A DNA stretch of 64,000 bases from Marinifilum flexuosum (GTDB lineage Bacteria; Bacteroidota; Bacteroidia; Bacteroidales; Marinifilaceae): positions 2,348,490-2,412,489 of the forward strand of contig NZ_RAPQ01000008.1 in assembly GCF_003610555.1 (NCBI RefSeq), written 5' to 3'. Made by a program: the position numbers and the translations under genes. Below, in pieces: positions 28,039 to 36,446 of the stretch (its first letter is position 1; each line of letters starts with the position of its first letter). The notes below the pieces were generated by a model. That model saw only the letters and a list, made by a program, of their open reading frames with translations, was not told where the DNA came from and did no database searches.

Positions 28039-28887
28039 TCAACCAAATTTACCGGTTAGATATTCTTCGGTGCGCTTGTCTTTAGGTGTGGTAAACATTT
28101 GCTTGGTCTTGCCATATTCTACCAACTCTCCCAGGTACATAAACATTGAGTAGTCGGAGATACGTGCTGCCTGCGACATGTTGTGTGTTACCAATACGAT
28201 GGTAAAGTCTTTCTTCAATTTTACCAGCAAGTCTTCAATTTTAGAAGTTGCAATAGGGTCAAGTGCCGAAGTAGGTTCATCCAGCAAAATAATGTCAGGA
28301 GTATAAGCCAAGGCACGTGCAATGCACAACCTTTGCTGCTGTCCGCCAGATAAGAAAGTTCCTCGGTTGTGAAGTGTATCTTTTACCTCGTCCCACAAGC
28401 CAACTTCGCGAAGAGACCTCTCTACAATCTCATCTTTTTCCGATCTTTTTAGCTTAATTCCATTCAGGTTAAAACCTGCAATTACATTGTCGTAAATGCT
28501 CATGGTTGGAAATGGGTTTGGACGTTGAAACACCATGCCAATCTTTCTTCTCAATTGAATAGGATTCAGTTCGTAGATGTTTTCATCACCCAGGTAAACT
28601 CCACCTTTATTGTGAGTATTAGGATACAATTCGTGCATGCGGTTAATGGCTCTTAAAAGCGTACTTTTTCCGCATCCTGAAGGACCCATAATTGCTGTAA
28701 TTTTGTTTTTTGCGATGCCAGCAGATACATTTTGTATTGCATACTTATCACCTCCGTACGAAACCGATAAGTCATCGATTTTTAAAACAGGAGATTCAAT
28801 CTTTTCAATAGGATTCTTTATCACGACCTTCTCTTTATATTTTTGCTCTGTAGGCATTTGCTCTTGTTTTAGTATTGTACTTTCCAT
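28039..28887 (-). CDS. pstB: Phosphate ABC transporter ATP-binding protein
   Basis: 282 residues from MESTILKQEQMPTEQ, chosen because earlier ATGs lie deep inside pstA; this start overlaps pstA by 19 nt. Walker A GPSGCGKST, Q-loop VFQRPNPFPTMSIYDNV, signature LSGGQQQRL and Walker B ILLDEPTSALDP are intact. The N-terminus is about 30 residues longer than in most PstB proteins, charged and of no recognised function. Confidence 0.95.
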   Translation of the reverse strand: MESTILKQEQMPTEQKYKEKVVIKNPIEKIESPVLKIDDLSVSYGGDKYAIQNVSAGIAKNKITAIMGPSGCGKSTLLRAINRMHELYPNTHNKGGVYLGDENIYELNPIQLRRKIGMVFQRPNPFPTMSIYDNVIAGFNLNGIKLKRSEKDEIVERSLREVGLWDEVKDTLHNRGTFLSGGQQQRLCIARALAYTPDIILLDEPTSALDPIATSKIEDLLVKLKKDFTIVLVTHNMSQAARISDYSMFMYLGELVEYGKTKQMFTTPKDKRTEEYLTGKFG

Positions 28888-29762
28888 TTTCTTGCGATTG
28901 CTTTGGCTGATAAATTCAGACCTAAGATTAATAGTAATAGGAATAAGGAGGCACTCCATATCATATTTACCAGGTTGGGATCGTTGTAAAATTCCCAAAC
29001 CAAAAGAGGTACAGCACTCGAAGGTTCTGTAATATTGGTGTTGATAACCGTACTTCCCAAAGCTGTAAGCATAAGAGGAGCTGTTTCTCCTGCAATACGT
29101 GATATTCCAAGGATTACTCCGGTAAGGATACCTGAAATTCCTGTTGGTAAAATCACTTTAAGGATTACCTTGTGATAAGGAACACCTAGAGATAAGGCAG
29201 CTTCCTTTAATGTTCCTGGAATCATTTTTAAGGTTTCTTCAGTTGAACGGACAATAGATGGCAACATCATAATCGATAAGGCAACACTACCAGCCAACGC
29301 AGAGAAGCCGCTGGTAACTGGTTTTACGATCCAGATGTAGCCGATTACACCCAATACGATGGATGGTACACCTTGAAGCATATCCACAATAAATCGAACC
29401 AAGCCTGCGAATTTTCCTTTGGCATTTTCGGCAAGGTATGTACCGCATATAATTCCCAGCGGGATAGCAATTAATGAAGCCAAGCCAACAATAATAAGCG
29501 TACCAACAATACCATTGGCAATACCACCAGGTATAATCTCATTGTTGGCTACTGCAATCATTGCTTCCATGGTATCCGGAGCCTCCTCGAAGATAAAACT
29601 GATGTTTAACTGACGATATCCCTTTATTGCCAATTGGTATAAAATCAGGAACAAAGGCACACCTGAAAGGAAAGCAAGGAAAATCATTCCATTGGTAAAG
29701 ATCTTGTCTTTCAACAAGCGTTGCTTCATCTTCCTGTCTGATATTTCTGTAGAGATATTCAT
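28869..29762 (-). CDS. pstA: Phosphate ABC transporter permease PstA
   Basis: 297 residues from MNISTEISDRKMKQRL; an ATG 57 nt upstream would add a lysine-rich leader. Six transmembrane segments and the permease EAA-type loop (KEAALSLGVPYHKVILKVILP) are present. Forms the inner-membrane channel with PstC. Confidence 0.94.
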   Translation of the reverse strand: MNISTEISDRKMKQRLLKDKIFTNGMIFLAFLSGVPLFLILYQLAIKGYRQLNISFIFEEAPDTMEAMIAVANNEIIPGGIANGIVGTLIIVGLASLIAIPLGIICGTYLAENAKGKFAGLVRFIVDMLQGVPSIVLGVIGYIWIVKPVTSGFSALAGSVALSIMMLPSIVRSTEETLKMIPGTLKEAALSLGVPYHKVILKVILPTGISGILTGVILGISRIAGETAPLMLTALGSTVINTNITEPSSAVPLLVWEFYNDPNLVNMIWSASLFLLLLILGLNLSAKAIARKWKVQY

Positions 29763-29848
29763 TTCTTGTATAAAAACCTTTTTTTTTATTAAATTTTTTG
29801 GTTTAGTTCCGATATGCATTTTTCAAATGTATATCGGTATTATAAAGG

Positions 29849-30703
29849 CTAAGCCGATAATTTTTTCATGATTAACTTTCCGATATAATTCACGATACCA
29901 GTGATGACGAAGAGGATCAATCCAATCTCGATAAGAGCAGTGTATTTTAAACCTTCTGCTTCGCCAAACTGGTTGGCAATTAAACTGGCCATGGTATTTC
30001 CCAAATCGAAAATTCCCGTCGGCATATTATTGGAATTACCAATCAGCATGGTAACTGCCATGGTTTCACCAATAGCTCTACCTAAGGCAAGTATGTAACC
30101 TGCAAATATTCCCGAACCTGCATTGGGAACAATTACGTTTCTAACCACTTCGAAGCGAGTTGCTCCAAGTGAGTAAGCAGCTTCTTTTAAACTACCTGGA
30201 ACCATTGAAATAACTTCGGCACCAAGAGAAGAAGCATAAGGAATAATCATGATCGCCAGAATTACCGATGATGTGAATATTCCGAATCCTTGTGCATTAA
30301 GACCCAGTTCTGCAACCAAAGGTTTTAATGCGTAAAATCCCCACAATCCGTATACAACCGATGGAATACCAGCCAACAGATCAACTACCGATCTCAAAAA
30401 GGAAGGCAAGGCACCATCTTTAAAATATTCGCCTAAGAACAAGGAAATGGAAAAGGCGAAAGGAAATGTAATGATTAGTGCCAGAATGGAGGTTAGGAGT
30501 GTACCGATAATAAATGGCAAAGCACCATAAGATTCACGTCCTTCTGTTGGATCCCATTCTGTAGAAAATAAAAATCCAAACCCAAACTCTTTAAAAGAAG
30601 GGATGGAGCCAACAAATAGTGTAGCAACAATTCCCAGGGCAATCAGCACCATAAGAACACCACTGCTAACTAATAAATATTTGAAGATTTTTTCGCTGTT
30701 CAT
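29849..30703 (-). CDS. pstC: Phosphate ABC transporter permease PstC
   Basis: 284 residues, six transmembrane helices, EAA loop LKEAAYSLGATRFEVVRNVIVP and the LGRAIGETMAV block. Separated from pstS by a ~130-nt palindromic element, and from pstA by 86 nt. Confidence 0.94.
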   Translation of the reverse strand: MNSEKIFKYLLVSSGVLMVLIALGIVATLFVGSIPSFKEFGFGFLFSTEWDPTEGRESYGALPFIIGTLLTSILALIITFPFAFSISLFLGEYFKDGALPSFLRSVVDLLAGIPSVVYGLWGFYALKPLVAELGLNAQGFGIFTSSVILAIMIIPYASSLGAEVISMVPGSLKEAAYSLGATRFEVVRNVIVPNAGSGIFAGYILALGRAIGETMAVTMLIGNSNNMPTGIFDLGNTMASLIANQFGEAEGLKYTALIEIGLILFVITGIVNYIGKLIMKKLSA

Positions 30704-30799
30704 AAGATTTGAACGATTCTATAAATAATAATGAAATTCAATGGTTACTCTTTACTTTTACAATGTAGAGCAGACAATGATGAATAACATCTATAATTT

Positions 30800-30930
30800 T
30801 CAAGTTGAGTTTTTCCCTTTAAAGGGAAAATGCCGACAGGCAAAAGGGTGAAATAAAAATATTATCCTCAAAAAACACCCTTCTGGCTGTCGCCATCTCC
30901 CCTAAAAGGGGAGAATCCTCAAGTTAAGCT
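30800..30930. repeat. Long imperfect palindrome between pstS and pstC
   Basis: Left arm from about 30803 (TTGAG..TTTTCCC..CCGACAGGC..AAGGGTG) pairs with a right arm ending near 30925 (CACCCTT..GGCTGTCG..CTCCCC..CTCAA). Arms are about 48 nt with a ~28-nt loop. Inside each arm there is also a small palindrome (CCCTTTAAAGGG; CTCCCCTAAAAGGGGAG). It looks like a MITE-type element that may now act as a transcript-stabilising or terminating hairpin. Confidence 0.65.
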
Positions 30931-31009
30931 TTTGCATATTCTTATTTCTATTTAAAAATATAGAATAGAAAGGAAATACGCTTTTTATGACTAGAGGACA
31001 ATGTATGTA

Positions 31010-32077
31010 CTAAAGTGCTTTTCCGTTATAAGTTACTTTACCAAGAACTGCTTTGGCTTTAGCTACTGCAGCTTCTGGAAGTGGAGCATAGTGTACCTTT
31101 GTAGTTTCTTTTTGAGCTTCAGGACTAACAACCCATTCAATTAGCTTGATGGTTTGAGCAGCTTGATCGGCACTTCTGTCGTTGTAGTTTTGTTCTTTGT
31201 AAAGAATTAACCATGTAAAGCTGGAGATAGGATATCCATCAGCAGCATCGGTATTGGTTAAGCTTACACGAGTATCAGCTGGCATTTCACCTTTTGCAGA
31301 TGCACTTACCGACTCAACTGAAGGAAGAATAAAGTTACCTGCTTTGTTCTGGATACTTGCTACAGGAATACCCATTGCAAAAGCATATTCAGACCCGATG
31401 TAACCAATGGCACCTTCAGTTTGGCTAATTGTACCAGCAACACCAGGGTTACCTTTAGCGCCAATACCAACAGGCCATTTTAAAGCTTTACCGGCACCAA
31501 TTTGCTCTTTCCAATCCGCACTTACTTTGCTCATATAATCGCTGAAGATAAAAGTGGTACCTGATCCGTCAGAACGATAAACAACAGTGATTTCCATATC
31601 AGGAAGTTTTACACCTGGGTTTACTGCTGCAATTTTAGCATCGTTCCATTTATTGATTTTACCCATGAAAACACCTTCCATCAATTCAGGAGTGAATTTT
31701 AATTCTGGTTTTCCCGGTAGGTTGTAAGCAGCAACTACAGCACCCAAACATGTAGGAACGTGAAGTACTTCTGCTGGCATGTCGGCTAGCTTCTTGTCAT
31801 TCAGGAATGCATCACTTGCTCCAAAGTCAACAATTTTATCTTTCAAGCTTCGGATACCTCCACCTGAACCAATTCCACCATAGGTTACCAATAAACCTTT
31901 TTCTTTGGTGTAGCTCTTGAAAATTTTGTTGTAAAATGGCTGTGGGAAGGTAGCTCCGGCACCTGTTATTGTTTTAGCCTTTTTGTTGCTTGCAGTTTTA
32001 TCTTTGCCTGCATTCCCGCAACTTGCCATTAAAGCAACTGCAATAACAGCAGTAAAAAGCAATTGAAATTTTTTCAT
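31010..32077 (-). CDS. pstS: Phosphate ABC transporter substrate-binding lipoprotein
   Basis: 355 residues. The lipobox LMASCGNAG at the N-terminus predicts a lipid-anchored protein. Phosphate-binding signatures are visible: GAGATFPQPFYNKIF, GSGGGIRSLKDKIVDFGASDAFL, and VVYRSDGSGTTFIFSDYMS. First gene of the pst-pho cluster, reading divergently from the sirtuin gene. Confidence 0.95.
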   Translation of the reverse strand: MKKFQLLFTAVIAVALMASCGNAGKDKTASNKKAKTITGAGATFPQPFYNKIFKSYTKEKGLLVTYGGIGSGGGIRSLKDKIVDFGASDAFLNDKKLADMPAEVLHVPTCLGAVVAAYNLPGKPELKFTPELMEGVFMGKINKWNDAKIAAVNPGVKLPDMEITVVYRSDGSGTTFIFSDYMSKVSADWKEQIGAGKALKWPVGIGAKGNPGVAGTISQTEGAIGYIGSEYAFAMGIPVASIQNKAGNFILPSVESVSASAKGEMPADTRVSLTNTDAADGYPISSFTWLILYKEQNYNDRSADQAAQTIKLIEWVVSPEAQKETTKVHYAPLPEAAVAKAKAVLGKVTYNGKAL

Positions 32078-32368
32078 CTTGGTTTAAATTTTAGTTTAAA
32101 AAACGATTGTTCTTAGATTTTTTAATATTTTAAAATCTTGTTTGATACATTTACATAGTGTAAAAAGAATTAACTTGTATCTTTTCACACTACAATGTTA
32201 GAACACTAATGTTACAGGAATATTACAGCAATGTTAATAAATCGTTACTAGTTGTAAGTGTCGCAAAATCAATAGTAAAGAGAGTTTTTGTAGTTGTGTG
32301 GAATCATTTTAAATAGATTTTTTATTAAAATTATCTCTCTTTGTTACAGTTAAAATAATGTAGAAAGT

Positions 32369-33106
32369 ATGAAAAAAGATTTGCAAGAAGTCGCTGATAT
32401 TATTTCAAACTCAAAAGGTATGATTGCTTTTACAGGAGCAGGAATATCTGTTGAAAGTGGAATACCTCCTTTCAGAGGACCAGATGGATTGTGGAGTAAA
32501 TATGATCCCAAATGTCTGGATCTGGATTATTTTCATTTGAATCCTGTTGAATCGTGGAAGGCCATAAAGTCGATCTTTTATGATTTTTTTGGAGAAGCAA
32601 GCTACAATGGCGCTCACAAAGTATTAGCACAACTTGAGGAGAAAGGATTACTTAAAGCTGTGGTAACCCAAAATATCGACAATTTACATCAAGAGGCAGG
32701 TTCAAAAACGGTTTATGAATTTCATGGCAATTCTCAGAAGTTGGTTTGTTTGCAATGTGGCAAAAGCTATGTTCCATCTGAGGTAAATTTGAATAAATTG
32801 CCTCCCAAATGTGAGCATGACAAGAAAATTCTGAAACCCGACTTTGTCTTTTTTGGAGAAGGGATTCCTGAAGCAGCCTATCGAAAATCATTGCAGGCAG
32901 CCAGAGATGCTGATGTAGTATTGGTAATAGGAACTACTGGTGAAGTAATGCCTGCTGCCATGATTCCTACCGAGGCCAAACGAAATGGAGCGGTGGTAAT
33001 CGAAATCAATACCGAAGAATCGAACTATACAGATGGAGTTACGGATTACTTTTTGCAAGGAAAGGCGAGTGAGATCTTGGAAAAGATTTATGGAATGGTG
33101 AAATGA
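32369..33106 (+). CDS. NAD-dependent protein deacylase, sirtuin (SIR2/CobB family)
   Basis: 245 residues. NAD-binding GAGISVESGIPPFRG, TQNIDNLH and catalytic His119 in EFHGN are intact. Zinc ribbon has Cys127, Cys130 and Cys148, but the expected fourth Cys is absent (KCEHDKK), leaving His150 as the only nearby replacement ligand. It removes acyl groups from lysines using NAD. Which acyl group is preferred cannot be read here. Confidence 0.92.
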   Translation: MKKDLQEVADIISNSKGMIAFTGAGISVESGIPPFRGPDGLWSKYDPKCLDLDYFHLNPVESWKAIKSIFYDFFGEASYNGAHKVLAQLEEKGLLKAVVTQNIDNLHQEAGSKTVYEFHGNSQKLVCLQCGKSYVPSEVNLNKLPPKCEHDKKILKPDFVFFGEGIPEAAYRKSLQAARDADVVLVIGTTGEVMPAAMIPTEAKRNGAVVIEINTEESNYTDGVTDYFLQGKASEILEKIYGMVK

Positions 33107-33678
33107 GATTGTAAGAGTAAAAGAATAACCCAACAACAGTCTGCGAGAACAAAATCCTGACAAAAAAATGGCAACAACACGCTGCGAGAGCCCAATCGGC
33201 CTCAAAATTTGCTTCTCGCGACCTGCGAGAGCAAAATCATGACATAAAAACGACAACAACAGCCTGCGAGAAGTAAAATGGCCTCATTTTTTTGTTCTCG
33301 CAGGCTGTTGTTCTATTTTTTGGCTCCCAAATATGTTCTCGCAAGCTGTTGTTCTATATTTTGGCATCTAAAATTGAGAATCACAAGAATAATAAAGAAA
33401 TTTTTCTTCAAGAGATAGACTTTAAAATTGTGATTTACCAAGAAGCAAGTAAGTTTAAAAACGAGCTTGTATTTATTTGATATATTGGTTTGTGAACTAA
33501 GATTTGTGATTTTGACGGGTTTGTATTTGTTGCAGAACGGACTTTCTTATGTCATTTAAGAAGGCATTATAGGCGAAAATATTTTATATTTGTTAGCGAT
33601 TTTGGTGTTTGGGCTCATTTGCGAGTAGGAACGCCATCCTTAATCAAGAATATATTTTTAATAAAAATAGAATTTCAC
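33107..33678. other. Long intergenic region before fabG
   Basis: 572 bases without a credible gene. The first half is the 41-bp-period repeat array described separately; the second half is A/T-rich and should carry the fabG promoter. No terminator is obvious after the sirtuin gene, unless the array's inverted half serves as one. Confidence 0.5.
33131..33364. repeat. 41-bp-period repeat array, four direct and two inverted units
   Basis: The word CTGCGAGA recurs at 33141, 33182, 33223 and 33264, exactly 41 bp apart, mostly preceded by AACAACA and followed by an A-rich segment. Its reverse complement TCTCGCAG/TCTCGCAA occurs at 33296 and 33337, again 41 bp apart, followed by CTGTTGTT. The array can thus fold back on itself. 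Not a CRISPR: the inter-word DNA is also related between units. Confidence 0.75.
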
Positions 33679-34425
33679 ATGAAGTTATTAGAAGGAAAAA
33701 CAGCGATTGTTACCGGTGCTTCTCGCGGTATTGGTAAAGCGGTTGCAATTGAATTTGCAAAACAAGGTTGTAATGTTGCTTTTACTGACTTGTTCTACAA
33801 TGAGCAAGCTATCGAAACTGAAAAAGAAATTGCTTCTTACGGTGTAAAAGCAAAAGGATATGCTTCTGACGCAAGTAACTTTGCTGATACTGATAAGGTA
33901 GTTGCTGAAATCGTAAAAGAATTTGGTGCTATTGACATCTTGGTAAACAATGCTGGTATTACTAAAGATACTTTATTAATGCGTATGACTGAAGAGCAGT
34001 GGGATGCAGTAATCAACGTGAACTTGAAATCTGTTTTCAACTTTACCAAAGCAGCTCAAAGAACAATGTTGAAGCAGCGTAGCGGTTCTATCATCAACAT
34101 GAGTTCTGTAGTTGGTGTTAGCGGTAACGCTGGTCAGTCAAACTACTCAGCTTCTAAAGCTGGTATCATCGGATTCACAAAGTCTGTAGCTAAAGAGTTA
34201 GGTTCCAGAGGTATCCGTTCTAATGCAATTGCTCCAGGTTTCATCATTACTGAAATGACTGGTAAATTACCAGAAGATGTAGTAAAAGAGTGGGCAGGAA
34301 AAATTCCATTGAAACGTGGTGGTACACCAGAAGAAATTGCTCAAACATGTGTTTACTTGGGATCAGATTTGTCTTCATACGTAACAGGTCAAACACTTCA
34401 CGTTTGTGGTGGTATGAACATGTAA
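33679..34425 (+). CDS. fabG: 3-oxoacyl-[acyl-carrier-protein] reductase
   Basis: 248 residues from MKLLEGKTAIVTGASRG; the longer frame adds 20 residues of non-family sequence. SDR with TGASRGIG, NNAGIT, and catalytic Ser (NMSSVVG), Tyr and Lys (YSASKAG). The NAIAPGFIITEMT and C-terminal YVTGQTLHVCGGMNM blocks are typical FabG. Reduces beta-ketoacyl-ACP in fatty acid elongation. Codon choice is more biased than in neighbouring genes, consistent with high expression. It is a stand-alone gene with its own terminator. Confidence 0.95.
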   Translation: MKLLEGKTAIVTGASRGIGKAVAIEFAKQGCNVAFTDLFYNEQAIETEKEIASYGVKAKGYASDASNFADTDKVVAEIVKEFGAIDILVNNAGITKDTLLMRMTEEQWDAVINVNLKSVFNFTKAAQRTMLKQRSGSIINMSSVVGVSGNAGQSNYSASKAGIIGFTKSVAKELGSRGIRSNAIAPGFIITEMTGKLPEDVVKEWAGKIPLKRGGTPEEIAQTCVYLGSDLSSYVTGQTLHVCGGMNM

Positions 34426-34448
34426 GAAATATCACATATAAAGATATG

Positions 34449-34477
34449 AGCCATCTCGTTTGAGGTGGCTTTTTTTG
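34449..34477 (+). terminator. fabG terminator
   Basis: AGCCATCTC (34449-34457) pairs with GAGGTGGCT (34462-34470), followed by seven Ts. Confidence 0.85.
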
Positions 34478-34481
34478 TTAA

Positions 34482-34597
34482 TAGACGCAGATTTTTAGGA
34501 TTTTAGATGATTGTTTATGATATGGTTCGTTGGATGATTGAACTTCGCTGAAAGTTAGGGTATCCCAATCATAAACAATCATGATCATCTGCGTCTA
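34482..34597. repeat. ~116-bp palindromic element (MITE-like)
   Basis: Outer arms TAGACGCAGAT (34482) and ATCTGCGTCTA (ending 34597) are perfect, and inner arms ATGATTGTTTATGAT (34507 on) and ATCATAAACAATCAT (34568-34582) are perfect too. This type of 'AGACGCAGA' palindrome is a common intergenic repeat in Bacteroidota. The remaining intergenic bases to 34750 hold no gene. Confidence 0.65.
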
Positions 34598-34750
34598 ATT
34601 ACATGTTTTTCCTTATTTACCCAATAAGTCACATTCCTCTTAATACATACTTCTTACAATTCACTACATCGAAACTACAGTTGATGTCAATTTGTTTTTT
34701 TCTTGTACTCTTTATTCGGAATATTGTATCGTAGGATAAAAAATTAAGAC

Positions 34751-36199
34751 ATGAGAACAAAATATAAAAACATGAAAAAACTTTTACACTTAACCTTCGC
34801 TTTGATAGCAGTATTTATGCTATCTACATTGCCAGCCAATGCAGGAAATGGAGATTGGGATATTGTGATAACCAAGAATAACAATTGGAGAGTTGAAAAT
34901 ATTAAAATCTCTACCAATGGCGATATTGAGTTTAATGAAGACTATACCGATGTAAAAGCCATGTCGGATGATGCTTACATTAAAATAAGCATGGTGAGTT
35001 TCGGTATGAAACGCAAGCTGTACATCAGATCGGACGAAGGAAGAATTAACTATCGATACTATGAGGGGAGCAGAGAAGTTGATTTTGAACCTAAAGGTCG
35101 TGCCTGGATGAAGAAGATGCTTCCGGATATTGTTAGAAATTCGGGCCTTGATCTTGAAAATAGAGTAAATAAAATCTACAAAAAATCTGGCGTTACAGGC
35201 TTTTTGAATGAATTGCAGGAAACGGATAGTGATTATTATCGTTCGCGCATGGTAAAATATTTATTAAAGAACAATAAACTAGATAAGAGCGAACTTCAAA
35301 ATTTACTAAGAGAGTTTCCATATCGAATTAGTTCGGATTATGAATTGTCGCAGATTTATAAGAAGTACAATCCGGTATTTATTCAGGATCCTGAAATTTC
35401 AGCAGAATTTTTTAATAGTCTAGATGAGATCTCATCAAATTATGAGCTTTCACAAGTTTTAAAATCGGTTTATAAATTGAATGAACTTAACGAAGAAAAC
35501 TTTACCCATTTTATTGAGGCAATGGGGGATATTAGTTCATCTTACGAGAAATCAAACCTAATGAAGATGGCTCTTGCTGATGATAAACTGACAGAAGCTC
35601 AATTGAATAAAGTATTGAGTGAAGTTGAAGAACTTTCGTCGAGCTATGAGAAATCACAGATTATCAAATCGATTATTAAGGATGAAGGATTGTCATCTGG
35701 TAATGTGAATAAAATTATTGAATTGACCGAATCTGTATCTTCAGATTATGAGATGGGTCAAATTATCAATTCTATGATTCGAGAAGAGATGATCAGTAAT
35801 TCGAATTTAAATGAATTTACAGAATTATTGGGAAATATATCATCTGATTATACTTATAAGGGAATTCTAGATCAATTGATTGAATATGAGCAATTGGGAG
35901 AGGATCGATTTGACTTTTTATTGAAAGCTTCTGATGATATTTCATCAAGCTATGAATTAAGCAAGTTTTATAAAACCCTTTTGGTGAAAGGGAATTTGAC
36001 TAAAAAGCAGCAATTAACTCTTATTTCCAAATCAGAAAACATATCTTCTAATTACGAATTGGCAAGTTTTCTTTTAACAGCAACCCATCAAATGGATTTG
36101 GAAGATAAAGAAATTAAAGATGCGTTGATTAAGGCAACACAGGAGATAAGCTCAGAGTACGAGTATGGCAAAGTAATGAAAGCCATTTATTCAAAATGA
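34751..36199 (+). CDS. Exported solenoid protein with nine 34-residue SSxYE repeats
   Basis: 482 residues; a second ATG seven codons in is also possible. A signal peptide (KKLLHLTFALIAVFMLSTLPANA) precedes a ~100-residue N-terminal domain. From residue ~193 the motif (I/L/V)SS-x-Y recurs at 193, 227, 261, 296, 329, 363, 397, 431 and 466, spaced 33-35 residues, with a degenerate copy at 158. Each unit reads as a helix pair, so an alpha-solenoid is likely. Similar repeats are found after peptidase M56/BlaR-like proteins, but no peptidase is fused here. Function unknown; it is followed by a kinase cluster. Confidence 0.75.
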   Translation: MRTKYKNMKKLLHLTFALIAVFMLSTLPANAGNGDWDIVITKNNNWRVENIKISTNGDIEFNEDYTDVKAMSDDAYIKISMVSFGMKRKLYIRSDEGRINYRYYEGSREVDFEPKGRAWMKKMLPDIVRNSGLDLENRVNKIYKKSGVTGFLNELQETDSDYYRSRMVKYLLKNNKLDKSELQNLLREFPYRISSDYELSQIYKKYNPVFIQDPEISAEFFNSLDEISSNYELSQVLKSVYKLNELNEENFTHFIEAMGDISSSYEKSNLMKMALADDKLTEAQLNKVLSEVEELSSSYEKSQIIKSIIKDEGLSSGNVNKIIELTESVSSDYEMGQIINSMIREEMISNSNLNEFTELLGNISSDYTYKGILDQLIEYEQLGEDRFDFLLKASDDISSSYELSKFYKTLLVKGNLTKKQQLTLISKSENISSNYELASFLLTATHQMDLEDKEIKDALIKATQEISSEYEYGKVMKAIYSK

Positions 36200-36320
36200 A
36201 ACGTCCATGAGTAAATAATTATTAACTCACACACGAGGATGATTATTTAGGAATGGTAAGTTCCATCTGACCTTGACAAGAAAATTATAAACAGATGAAA
36301 TTAACGAAAATGTAAGAAGA

Positions 36321-36354
36321 TCGATTTATCGGGTAAAAAACTCGATAGATCGAA
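36321..36354. promoter_or_regulatory. Inverted repeat upstream of the LytS-type kinase
   Basis: ATCGATTTATCG and CGATAGATCGAA, 10 of 12 positions paired, about 11 nt apart and ~95 nt upstream of the GTG start. Could be an operator or a transcript hairpin. Confidence 0.35.
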
Positions 36355-36446
36355 TTCTTAATGAAAGATTGTAATTCGACAAAATCATTGCCGTATCTTT
36401 AAATCGAGCACAGGTTTAAATGTAAAATCAGAGAAAAACCATAACC

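Noticed and set aside
28888-28998. Longer PstB start
   Set aside because: It would overlap pstA by 130 nt and adds residues unlike the PstB family; the ATG at 28887 is preferred.
33131-33364. CRISPR array
   Set aside because: The 41-bp period is regular, but the sequence between the shared words is itself related between units, the last two units are inverted, and no cas gene is near.
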